64,000 bases of DNA from contig JANTQA010000032.1 of NCBI GenBank assembly GCA_027625915.1, positions 9,920,001-9,984,000 of the forward strand. The letters run 5' to 3'. The DNA is from Anaeramoeba flamelloides. Taxonomy: Eukaryota > Metamonada > Anaeramoebidae. The notes beneath the pieces are model-generated. The model ran no database searches. It was not told the DNA's origin and was given only the letters and a program-made list of their open reading frames with translations. Shown here in pieces: positions 48,315 to 59,256 of this stretch (its first letter is position 1; the number at the start of each line of letters is the position of its first letter). Position numbers and translations under genes: made by a program.

Positions 48315-51020
48315 TATAGAAGAAATATGAAAATTTTAAGATCTAATTTAACTAATTATTATTTTTTAAACAAAATATTAATATAATCAATCTATTGAAA
48401 TTTAACATCTGTCATTTATTTTGAGTTTTTAAATAGGGAAAGGAGAGTATTTTTCAAAATATATTGTATTCTATATAAATATTTTTTTAAGTTGCGGGAA
48501 TTACTTTTAAAACTCTAGTTCAGAATTCGAATATTCTTCCATTTTAATTATAAAAAATGATTTGAATAAAAAAAATCTAAATGATTTTTTGATTTTTTTT
48601 TTTTTTTTTTTTTTTTACTTGAAAGATTTTTACAACTTGATCAATAAAAAACTCACATAATAAACTACTTATATTGAAAATTAGAAATAAATTTGACTTA
48701 TGGTTGATATAAATTTTGCCGTATCTAGAAAAATTTATAACTTATTTTCTCACATAATTTCAAAGAAATACAGATAGAAGTACAAGATTTTTCAAGAATG
48801 TAGTTTAAAAATATTTTTTTTATAAAAAATAACTAGAAGTTACACTGTAAAGAGAAGAAAAAAAATAACACACCTCAAATTATCTTAAAAAGTGTATTTA
48901 TACTCTGAATAATTTTTAACTCTATTGTCTGGGTTTGATCATTCCATATTGTAGATTGGCAAGAAGTTTCCAGACTTGAGTGTATTAATAATTGGCCCCT
49001 TCATAAAATAAGATATTTATATTTTTCCATTCATTATAAAAACAGATGATTTTTTTCCTAAAAAAATAATGAAAGGTGAAAATGAAATTGGAGTAATATT
49101 ATTTTAAAAGTTATTTTTCAATTGGTTTTTTATAATAATAGAATTTTTTCTTCTAAACTCAATTTTAAAAACTAAAATTCACCTGAAATAATAAATTGAA
49201 AAAAAAACATTATCCTTCAGTATTAAGGAACAAAAAATAATTAAATCTGATTTTTTTTTCAATTTTAAATCATTTTAAATATATAAAAAACATGATATTT
49301 TAAAAATTAAAAAAAATAAAACCAAAAACTACAAAAAAGTGAATTTACAATTTTTGGAATGAACCTTACACATCTTTTATTATTTAACTTTCAGTGAAAA
49401 AAATTTGAAATAGAAATTTATTTGGTAATAATTAAATTCATTTTGAAAAGCATTACATAACCTAAACTGTTCTTTATGATTATTTGTCTTTTTGAAGATC
49501 TTTTTTTTTTAATTTATCTTTTGAAAATGAGAAAGAAAAAGTATCAAAAAAAACCGGAAAAAGAAATATGAAAAAAAAAACAAGAAAAACAAGGGAAATT
49601 TGAAATAGCAAAACAAAAATTTGATAAACAAAAATTAAAAATTAGAAAAAATAATCTTGATCCCAAAAATTACAAATTATTTATTGAAAATGAATACGTG
49701 ATAAACCCCCAAAAAAAACTTCCATTAACATTAAAAAATGAGTCAAAATTCATTAAAAAAAAATTAGATTAATAAATAAAAACTTTTGAAAACATTAATA
49801 GCAAAGTTTTGAATTTATTCCAAAAAGAAAAAAAAAACCTTTTTTTATTTGGACTTTTTCTATTTTCATAATTTTTTCTTGAAATGTTGTAAAATTAAAC
49901 TACTTCAAATGAATTTATTATAAAAAAATTAAAACATTATCTTCAATGATATAACCAGCAGTTTAAAATTAATTTAAAAAAAATAAAGGTTAATGAGAAA
50001 AAAAATAAAAAAGAACCTTAATATGTTTAATAATAAATAATATGAGATTAAAAAAAAATAAAAATAAAAAATTATTTTTTTAATTTATGATGATTTGAAT
50101 TATTATTCAAACAGGGAATTGAAAGAATGATATTAATAATTAAAGATAGGACTTGAATATAATAATATAAATATTAAAGATTATTTGAACTAATCTTAAA
50201 AACGAAATGGAAAAATTATAAAAAATTGAAAATAAAAAATAAAATCAAAATAAAATATTGATTTTTGTTTAAAATGATTTGGTTGGGGTTAATTTCTGTA
50301 GAAATTTGTAAATTTTTTCAGGGTGATGATTTCGCTTAAGACCCACGTGGCCTGGGTTAATTGAGTTCGATTTTCACCAAGAATATTTATTTTTTGGAAA
50401 ATTTATAAATAGAATCCATTTACTTGACAAATATCAGCAATTTTAGATCAGGATTAAAAATAATTCATAATAAATGAAATGTATTGCCTCGCCCAAAAAA
50501 ATTTTGTCTTTTGGTAATCTAAATGTGATAAAAAAAAAATTCTGCAAATGACGAGAGTCTACAAATTTCTACATCTTCTGAATAAAAAGGTTTTTTTATA
50601 TATAATAGCAAAATCGCTTTGTTCAAATGAGGAATTTTTTTTTTAATGATTAAATTTTGTATTTCAAAATTGATTTTGTAAATAAACGAAAGGAAGTGTA
50701 TAATCAATAGATTGAATAAAGCATTATTTTTAATGATTTTTCCAATATAAAAACTGGGAAATCACAATTCCAAAATTGTTAAAACAATTATTATTTTGTG
50801 AATTTATTTATATTTTTGATATTTAATTGTTAACACATCTAGTATTTATTATTTTTATAGATTAAATTTACATAAATTGATATTTGATTTTTTTCTTTAA
50901 ATAATTATATACAAAGCAATTGTTTGTGCTTTTTGGAATGTATTTTAATTTCTAAATCTGAATAATTTATCAAAATATGATTAACTAGTATTAATTTAAG
51001 ATATTGAAAATATTTCTCCA

Positions 51021-53525
51021 TCATAGAAAGCAACCTAAACAAAAAAAAAAAAAAAAAAAAAAAAGTTTAATATTTTGATAATTCTCTATTTTTTTTTCTT
51101 TTTTCATTGCCTTCTTATTTCCTTTCCTTCTCCCTGTTTTATCACTTTCTTTCTTTTTAATTTTGGATTTTTTTTTCTTTGTTAATTGATCATTTTTATT
51201 ATTAATATTATTTTTATTTTTATTTTTATTGCTTGTCAATTTTTTAGACATTTTCTTTGTTTTTTTTCTTTTGGAATGTTGAATTTTACCAAACTCTATT
51301 GATTTGGATTGATTGAATAATTTAATTTTTAATTCTGCATCTTGGATAACACAAGATACAATCATCGGCACCAGTTGTGTTTTGGTTGTGGGCTTGTGTT
51401 CAATTATTTGATTTAATTGTTCCACTGGTATTTTGATCTTTCTTGATGATTCCTTTCTAAAAAATGTGTCATTTGATTTATCTGAAGAGATTTGATTTTG
51501 GTATTGACTATGATTAATTTGGAAAGAGGAATAAATATTAATTTTTAAAAATTTATTTGACAGATTTTTTTTATAATTATAGTTAATTAATCGATCTGAA
51601 AAAAAGCCATTTGTTATTAATTTATTTTTAGGAATTAATTCTTTATACAGCTGGACGGTCGAATTGTTGTGAGTGTGAGAAAATGATGAATAAGAAAATT
51701 TTTCCATTTCGCTTCTCGTTCCTGTTTCGATATCTTTTTTCTTTTTCTTTTTCTTTTTCTTTTTCTTTTCCCATTTCTTTTTCCTTTTCCTTTCCTTTTT
51801 CTTTTTCTTATTCCATTTCCGTTTCCATTCCGTTTCCATTTTCTTTTTTTTATCTTTACCTTTCCCCTTTATTTCTTTTTCGTTTTGTTTTCTTTTCAAT
51901 AATAATTCTTTATTTAATAATAAAATATTAAACGAATGATTAAACTTTAGAAAGGTTTTTACCTTTTTATCCATGTGGAAAGTTATTGAGGCTTTAATCA
52001 TTTCCTTTTCATGGTTTTTATATATAGAAAGAAGAAAAGATGGCTTATGGTAAAAGTTATTAACAATGAGTTTTGAAGTAATTTTATTTCGAAAATAAAT
52101 TTTCAAATATGGAGATAAAGAAAAATTCCCTGTTAGGAATAAATGATCTAGTTTATAATTGATCTTTGGATTTTTAATTTCAGAAAAAACATTCCTCCAT
52201 ATTATTTTTATTGAGTCGTGTATTATTTTTAATATATATTGCATTTCAATTAACAAAATATTTGGATTATTTTTTTGAATAAATTTATTTTTAATTTTAA
52301 ATGAATGTTCATTAGCATTATAGAAATGTATTTTATATAAATTGTTTGCATTCCAAAATTTTATTAGTTTTTCGATTGGTTGTGCCTGTCTTTTCATTAA
52401 TTCAATTGGAATGGCAAATAAAAAAAATTTTTTTAAATTCAAATTTTTCTTTGGATTATTAATGTGGTTTTTATTTGTGCCCATTATTTTTGTAAATTCA
52501 ATTTTACTCATTATTTTTTCCCATTGGCCAATTATCATTGGCGAATTTAAATTATAATTTAGCCTTGTTACAGAATTTAATTGTAAAAAATTCAATAAAA
52601 ATTGGTTTAATTTGTTGATTAATATTGAGATCCCTGGCCTGGTAACATTTGGTGCAATTTTTTGGCTTAGGATCAAGAGCCCATACTTTGTACATTCAAA
52701 TTTTGAAATGAAAAATTCTGTAGAATTGTATTGCAAATCAATCACTAGGACACTTTGTTCATTCGATCCCATGGCTTTTACCTGTGTCCTCGCTGTTTTG
52801 GTTCCAAATATCAGCGTGGATGCCAAATAGGATAAGGGTAATGTGGAATACAGGATACGCAGCTTTTGATGGTTTTTGAGTCTTGGGATCAAGCCAGTTA
52901 AAAATAAGGACTTTCTAATCCAATGTGTTTGCTTGAATGAAAAGCTTGGGGGGACAATTACAAGAAATTCAGTTTTTTGATTGATTTCTTCTGAGCTCTT
53001 ATTCGGGAAATGCCCCCTGAATTTGTTATAAAGATAAGTAAATATACTCGACAGGACCCAGAGTAATGATAATTGTTTGCCTTCTTGGGTATAGACTTCT
53101 TTTCGGCATTCTTCAAATGCCTTTGGTAAATCTAATATTAGAAATTCCTTATTATTGATTTGTTTTTTGTTAATCGAATAATCTTCTTTTTCTTTTTCTT
53201 TTTCCTTTTCTTTTTCCTGTTCTTTTTCTTTTTCTTTTTCTTTTTCTTTTTGGATCTTTTTTTTTTTTTGTTTCATAGAATTTTTGTTAATTTTTTCTTC
53301 AAGCTTTTTTTTTTGATCCCACATCTCTCTGACTTTTGATCCTAATTCAATTGTTTCATAAAGGCTCAGTGAACCTTCAATTTTTATTCTTTGGATTATC
53401 AATTCTAGTTCATCAGAAAATTGTTTTGGGCCTAAAATACTATGGATTTGAGTAAACGGTTGTGAAGAGTATCCAACAAGAATGCTAGGTGGTCGAAAAA
53501 TAACACAAAAAGTAGTATTTTTCAT
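51021..53525 (-). CDS. Degenerate HSPA12/Hsp70-like ATPase-fold protein
   Basis: One long frame; the ATG is at 53525 and gives 834 residues. The order of segments follows the Hsp70/HSPA12 fold. First comes a strand at residues 6-20, where DFGTT is expected. EFLVIVPPSFSFKQTHWIRKSL (about 187-208) matches the VPA..QR..R.A region, and LRILYSTLPLSYLASTLIFG (about 222-241) matches the EPTAAALAYG region. VLVIDLQYNSTEFFISKF sits where GGGTFD should be, and DHLFLTGNFSLSPYL where VGGS..P is expected. The phosphate-binding loops are therefore degenerate, and ATPase activity is unlikely. Lys/Glu-rich inserts occur at about 80-117, 560-620 and in the tail. The end is uncertain: a T22-GTTTAG acceptor-like site sits in the last codons, so a short terminal exon may replace the annotated Phe-rich end. 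Function unknown; no signal peptide. Confidence 0.75.
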   Translation of the reverse strand: MKNTTFCVIFRPPSILVGYSSQPFTQIHSILGPKQFSDELELIIQRIKIEGSLSLYETIELGSKVREMWDQKKKLEEKINKNSMKQKKKKIQKEKEKEKEKEQEKEKEKEKEKEDYSINKKQINNKEFLILDLPKAFEECRKEVYTQEGKQLSLLWVLSSIFTYLYNKFRGHFPNKSSEEINQKTEFLVIVPPSFSFKQTHWIRKSLFLTGLIPRLKNHQKLRILYSTLPLSYLASTLIFGTKTARTQVKAMGSNEQSVLVIDLQYNSTEFFISKFECTKYGLLILSQKIAPNVTRPGISILINKLNQFLLNFLQLNSVTRLNYNLNSPMIIGQWEKIMSKIEFTKIMGTNKNHINNPKKNLNLKKFFLFAIPIELMKRQAQPIEKLIKFWNANNLYKIHFYNANEHSFKIKNKFIQKNNPNILLIEMQYILKIIHDSIKIIWRNVFSEIKNPKINYKLDHLFLTGNFSLSPYLKIYFRNKITSKLIVNNFYHKPSFLLSIYKNHEKEMIKASITFHMDKKVKTFLKFNHSFNILLLNKELLLKRKQNEKEIKGKGKDKKKKMETEWKRKWNKKKKKERKRKKKWEKKKKKKKKKKKDIETGTRSEMEKFSYSSFSHTHNNSTVQLYKELIPKNKLITNGFFSDRLINYNYKKNLSNKFLKINIYSSFQINHSQYQNQISSDKSNDTFFRKESSRKIKIPVEQLNQIIEHKPTTKTQLVPMIVSCVIQDAELKIKLFNQSKSIEFGKIQHSKRKKTKKMSKKLTSNKNKNKNNINNKNDQLTKKKKSKIKKKESDKTGRRKGNKKAMKKEKKIENYQNIKLFFFFFFFCLGCFL

Positions 53526-54359
53526 CAATTATATTTTGAAAAAAATGATTTTAGGTACTGTTTTTGTTCTCCTTTGTTTTTAATTGCTAGAAATAACTTG
53601 AGAATGTTTTTTATACAAACTAAAATTTCGTTTTAAGGTGAATAGATTTAAACAAAATACTTGGTTTTTTTTATTAAGAGCTTTATTATTCTAAAAAGCT
53701 ACAAGATCCTACCCAATAGTTAATTTCCCCTTTAAGGACGATACAGATTTGTGTTTGTATGGACATTAATATTATAATTAACAGCACATCGGTTAACTTA
53801 AAAGACTGTTGGAGGACGTGAACTTGTACAATTTTAGGTGGTGGTTTTTTTCTTAATTATTTATATTTTTCAGGGAGAAAATTAATTTTCTCTTTGAACT
53901 GTTATTGTTTTTTTTTTTTAAGTTGAAAGAGATGAATAAAATCTTTAATTTTTCCTCCTTTTTTTTACATTCTGAAAAATGGTAGTTTATTTTTTAATTT
54001 CTAATTTTTTGTTTAGAAAGTTAAATAAAAAATGATCATTTTATTTATCATCATCCATTGATAAGATAAATTATGATTCTTTATTCCAACTAATATCAAA
54101 GATGGTATTCGTATTATTTTCGTTAATTTGAATCAATTCTTGAATATAAATTATACTATTTTCTTTATAGAATTGTCGGTTCATAAAATATGATCTCTAT
54201 CTCCATCTATTTCAAAGTCAAAATATTTTTTGTATAAATTATAATATTTTGTTTTTATTTTATTTTTGTCATAAACATAGAATATTTATTTAAATCTTCT
54301 GAAAAGTTTTGCAGTTTCCGTGTGGAAGTAGAACATTTCCATTTTAAATATATTTTGTT

Positions 54360-54720
54360 GTTAATTTTTTTAATTTCAGAAATAATTAGAAAATTTAAGA
54401 ATTTTTCAGTTTATTTCAAAAATTAAAAAAAATCGCTGTTAGCTTTTCCAGAATTTAAAAGAATTGAGTAAAATCTTTGATTTTTCTCCATTATTTTGAA
54501 TTCTGGAAATGTATCGTTATACTTTCTTGGGTTTTCTGTTTATTTGGAAATCAATAGATTGACTTAATAAACAGAAAACTTCAGGAAAACAACATTTAGG
54601 TTTTTTTTTACTTTGGGAAATAAATTGAAAATTTATTTAATTTTTGGTTTATTTCTCAAATTAAAAAAAAAAAACATAGACACTATGTGTCACTCTACAG
54701 TACTTTACGACACGGGTCTT
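54360..54720. repeat. Palindrome cluster of the CCGAAAATTT / CCAGAATT type
   Basis: Hairpin motifs shared with the clusters in large repeat copies A-C: TTTTCCAGAATTTAAAAGAA facing TTATTTTGAATTCTGGAAA, AAATTGAAAATTTATTTAAT facing its complement, and CACTCTACAGTACTTTACGA at the edge. The flanks of the large repeat are not evident here. Confidence 0.65.
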
Positions 54721-55224
54721 TGTTTATATTATTATTAATTATTATTGATAAATTTCAAGTTATTTAATAAATATTTGGGAATAAAATAAAGTATCATTTT
54801 TTTTCTATATCTTAAAGAATTAAATTATTTGTTTTATTTTTCTGGTATAATTAAAATAAGAATAAATTTTTAAAAGTATTTGTTCATATAAACTATCATA
54901 TATTAAGAAAAGTGAGGTTGTTTAAAAATAAAAAGGTTTTGTACTTTTTTCACTTTCTGTTTTGATCTTAAAATCCAAACAAAAAAGGATTTAGATATTT
55001 TGACTGGAAATTTAAATTATAATTTAATTGGGGAATTATGGAATTGTTTGAAAAAATGATAGTTGATTTCTCATAAGTTAATAGGTGTGCTGGTTTATCC
55101 CATTTAATCATATCCTTGTGTAAATAATTACCCTATTACCTTTGGGGAAAAAATTAAAAAGAAAAATTATTCCCTTAAAAACTACATTGGAAATATACCA
55201 ATTTGTCTCAAAACCTTGTTGTTC

Positions 55225-56030
55225 AATCTCATTAAAAATATGAACTTATGTTCATGGAAATATTATCCAATTAGGATCAAAAAAACATTTTTCGGTATTT
55301 TTTTCATTAAGGGAATAATCTCTATTAATTTTTTTAACCTAAATTGAATAGAGATTAAAAATTTTTTGCCAATTACTTTGATTTAAAAACCTGTTTATTT
55401 TCATATTAAACTTATTTCTAGAAAATAAATCCTTATTTAGAAATTGGTGAAAAAAAAATAATAGAGATTAGTCCCTTAATGAAAAATGAACAAGAAATTT
55501 TTAGATAACAAACCCAGAACACCCTTAATAAGAAACCTGAAGGAAAAAGAAAAATAATCACAATTTTCTTGCCTAAAAAACGATGATCATTTCAATAATT
55601 CTCAATAAGCAACTCTAACTTTTGAAAATCACATTGCCGGTGATTTTTAACGCTAGGGTGACTTGAATTGTTCCATTGTTTTCAGAAATCGAATCAATTA
55701 ATGCTTTCAAAAGGAATTGTGATTTTCTCTTTGTTTTTTTTTGTCTTTGTTCTTTTTAGTGGTTTTTTCGTTTATTGGGGTTCCCTAAAACGGTTTCAAG
55801 AATAATATTTACTCTCTTTAATATTTTTACAAGAATCTCCATTAATAAATACTCAAACACATTTGATTATTTTTGGTTGGCAATTTGTTTCTCTCAAAAT
55901 CATTATTCTCTTTCAAAACACAGTTGTTAGTCTCAATGCAAATTGGGATGGGAGTTTTTGAGAGAAAGCTTTTGTGGAGTTTTGCACCCAACAAATCTAA
56001 TGAAAATTAAATTTGGAAAAATTAGTGAGT
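55225..56030 (+). repeat. Dispersed repeat, copy 2 (uninterrupted version of 17155-18650)
   Basis: It has the same block order as the 17-kb copy, but the 863-bp element is absent at about 55729-55733, where CTCTTTGTTTTTTTT is continuous. The 3' block from about 55845 is nearly identical to 18466-18636. Confidence 0.8.
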
Positions 56031-57560
56031 TTTTATTGTTCGAAAAAAATAAAACATTGTGTCAGTTGAGAAAAAATGATCTTGATCTTGGTGAATTTGA
56101 TTAAACAACAAAGATTTTCTTCACTTTTTTGCAAAAGTGTTTACCAAACCAGAGAATAACTAAGAATAATTCCACAATTTTTACATTTTTTTCACAATTT
56201 TAACTTCTTTAATGAAAAGGACAAATCATCTTAACTTCACTCACGTATCAAAAATAAATAATAGAAATTTCTCTGAAATGTTCAAGGTTTCCACTTTTCC
56301 CTTAAGAAGAAATTTGACAAAAAGTTGTTTTTTCCCGACTTACTTTTTCATTTTTGAGAAACAATTTTGAATAAAAATAAAACATTTTTTCGTTCGTTGA
56401 TCTTACTGAAGAAATATTTGTGAGAATTGCCAACAACCAAACCATGATAAAAAGACAAAATGCTTTAAATTTCAATTGTAAACATAACCCTTAAACCAGG
56501 GAAAAGTTCTGTGAGAGTGAGCTTTTTTATGTGTTGAAAAAAAGCCAAATTGTGTTGTATGATTAGGGCTGAGATTAGAAAAGTTTAAAAGTCACAAGGG
56601 TCTTCAAAATCTCTTTTTTCTTTCATAATAAAAAAAAGATTCCATACTACTTGAAATCCAAAATTGGTGAGAAAATCGTTTTGTGTTTACACCTACTCAC
56701 ACAATAACAGAATTATCTCAGATTAGAAAAAGGGTATTACAAAAAAAAGTTAAAAAAATTCAAAAAACAAAAAAAGTAAAGAATTAACTGATCCTTTAAA
56801 GTATGCAAACAAATTGAAATTATTCAATTTACCTTTTTTTTTCTCAAGTTTTCTTTTATTTTGATCAGAATATTATTACGAATAAAAGTTTTGTGTCGAA
56901 AAAAATTATTTTCCAAAAAATTGCAATTATCTTTTTACCCTTCTGTTCCAAGAATTTCTAAATCTAAAAAAGTTAATTATTCTAAAATTTAGCAAAAGTA
57001 GTTGAAATCTTAATTGTTGTCAGTAACAGTCTGAAACAATACTTTCAGGTCTATATTGTAATTTTTTTATTTTTGGGGACTAATAATCAATTTCAAATTC
57101 TTACAGTCATCCCATAAGTTAGAAGAAAAATATTTTCACTTAATTTTGGTTGTGGAAAGAATGGAATTCTGTTAGTGATAACTCTCCTTGACTTTGATAT
57201 TTACACCAAAAACAAAAAAGCAATTTTTTTTTCTAATTTTGAGAAAATTTAGGTATTTTGTGAATATTTTTCAAATATTCTTATGAAAAGTGATTTCAGC
57301 TTTGCCCGCAACTGTTCAACGAATAAAAGGCAAATAAATTTTTTTAGACAATAAAATAAGGAAAAAACTCAACAAATCAGTACTCAAACCACGGAATCTC
57401 TTCATCACAAAACAACAATTCTCTTTTTCAAATATTATGAAAAAATATTTGATTTCCAAAAGTTAAATGTTCAATAAAACAAATAAAAAAAATTTTGTTT
57501 ATCAATGAGCATACTTCAGGTTTATTTGACTTTCAAGAAATTTTAACTGTCTTGATGAGT

Positions 57561-57593
57561 TTCATTTTTTCATTTTTTCATTTTTTCATTTTT
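57561..57593 (+). repeat. Short (CATTTTTT)n tandem repeat before the RhoGAP gene
   Basis: Four 8-bp units lie about 40 bp upstream of the ATG, probably in the 5' leader or promoter. Confidence 0.85.
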
Positions 57594-57630
57594 TATTTTT
57601 TCTGTGAAAGCATTAACCTCAACTTTCAAA

Positions 57631-59256
57631 ATGTCCATAGAATTTCTCGTTCTTCATTCTTACAAACCAAAAAAAAAAGGAGAGCTTGCTCTCCAAATTG
57701 GAGACAAAATCGTCATCACAAAGGAAGAAAATAAACAAATGTGTTTTGGAAAAATCGTTGATAGCGAGCAAAGTGGATCCTTCCCTCGATCGTTTCTTGA
57801 ACAGCTAAGAGAGGGTACTGAGACTGATCCAAAAACACTTTCAAAGATTATCTACCAAGACTTTCTTTACAAAAAAAAAGAAAACAAGAATTCCTATAAC
57901 AAATTTTATTGCAAGCTATTCCCTCGCTCTCTTGCTTTGTTCAAAAACAAAAAGGTAACATTTCCTTTCTTTTGGAAAACGATTTGAAAATTCTTTTAAA
58001 ATTTAAAAATATTACAAGTAAAATAGTAAAACCCAAAATTGTGGAACTATTTTTCAAAATTCTTTATCTGTGGAAATTTACACTTTTCTTTTTTTTTTTT
58101 TTCAATAATCTGTACTTTTTTGATGACTTTTTAATTTCAATTAGCAATCCGTACCAATTGAAGTGATCTTATTTCAGGGAATTGTGTCCATACAGAAATC
58201 TAAAACACACAAAAAAAAAAAAATTTCCAATTTCATTCTCAAATCTGAAACAAAATTGTGGCACTTTAGGGCCAAAACAGAAAAAAAAGGAAAAGACTGG
58301 ATTGAAAAAATCTTGTTGCAAGCAAAAAAAATTTCTAATGTTCGTGTTTTTATCATTTCTTTTTTTCAAAATTTCATATTTACTTTTCGATCGTTTAAGG
58401 TTCCTCTTCTTCCCTTTGTTGAAATTTCTCCAAATTACCACAATTTTGAAATCAAAATAAAACTTTTTTTTTTATTTGTTCACAAAAAATTCTAATTAGG
58501 AATGCAAATTTATTGACCAAAACGCAAATGAAAACGGAAACGGAAACCAAAGGATGTCAAGAAAGGCATTATTCAAAACAAAATCAAATGGTTACCAAAA
58601 TCAAAAGAAAAAACCAAGTCGATTAAGGCGATCACTTAGTCTTAACAGGTTTGGAAAAACCAAAGTTAAGTCTAAATTGTCGAGCATTTCTTCTGTTGAT
58701 CTTAATATGAACCAAGAAGAGAAGCTTGTGAAAAAAAGTAGTTTCTTTTCAAGAAAGAAAAAAATTAAAAAACAAAACACGAAAAAGAATAAAAAATGTT
58801 ACAACCCTACAAAACGGTTTGGTGTCCCGCTAACTGATGTGGCTGAAAGAGATCAAACAGAAATTCCAAAAATAATTGAAAACTCTATAAAATTTATTGA
58901 AAAATTTGGTAAAATAATCCATTTTTCCCTTTTGGAATTTTTTTTTTTTTTTTTTTTCAGGTTCTCTTTTTTCAGTTTTTTTAAATTTGCCTTATTCTGA
59001 AACAATTTTCAAAAACTCTTTATATTGTCAAATGATTTCCAAACAACAGGTTTACACGAAACAGGAATTTTCCGTTTAAGTGGCCAAAAGTCCGATATTG
59101 ATCGTTATAAACAAGAATTTGATTCAGGGAAAGATATAACTTTTGAAAATGAAATGAATGTCCACAATGTTTCAGGTATTTTGAAACAATGGTTTAGAGA
59201 ACTCCCAGAATCCATGTTGACAAAAGAGCTGTACCCACAATTTATTCAAATACAAG
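57631..59256 (+). CDS. SH3-PH-RhoGAP protein, 3' part missing from view
   Basis: Exons 57631-57954, 58178-58339, 58500-58908 and 59050-59256 (introns 223, 160 and 141 nt) join in phase into 367 residues. The ATG at 57631 starts directly with the SH3 domain (about 1-55; GELALQIGDKIVI and GSFPRSFLE). A PH domain follows (about 70-160; FLYKKKENKNSYNKFYCKL, the W-H-F-R-A strand and the final DWIEKILLQAKK helix with its Trp). A basic Ser-rich linker covers about 180-255. The RhoGAP domain begins at about 255 (FGVPLTDV, then HETGIFRLSG with arginine finger Arg307, then GILKQWFRELPE). By family knowledge it would inactivate Rho-type GTPases at membranes and control actin. The domain stops after FIQIQ, about halfway. 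A donor GTAAAT follows; the rest is not found in the remaining 4.7 kb and probably lies past the window. Confidence 0.88.

Larger units (their letters stand above)
44329..51020. other. Intergenic region between the kinase and HSPA12-like genes
   Basis: About 6.7 kb without a supported gene. It holds large repeat copy C (47290-48314) with a nested MITE, a T27 run at about 48591-48617, and a doubtful small ORF (46054-46377). A small GC-rich hairpin patch is at about 50322-50378. Confidence 0.6.
53526..57630. other. Region between divergent HSPA12-like and RhoGAP genes
   Basis: Both genes start from this 4.1-kb stretch, so it must hold both promoters, though no motif can be named. It contains a palindrome cluster (54360-54720), a dispersed repeat copy (55225-56030) and a (CATTTTTT)n tract (57561-57593). 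No gene is seen. Confidence 0.6.

Noticed and set aside
50322-50378. tRNA-like GC patch with GTTCGA loop and ACCCA..TGGGT hairpin
   Set aside because: Only about 57 nt between plausible ends; the acceptor, D and T stems cannot all form, and the anticodon loop lacks T33. Not a tRNA.
51683-51931. Plus-strand Phe/Ser-rich frame
   Set aside because: Antisense shadow of the Lys-rich insert of the HSPA12-like gene.
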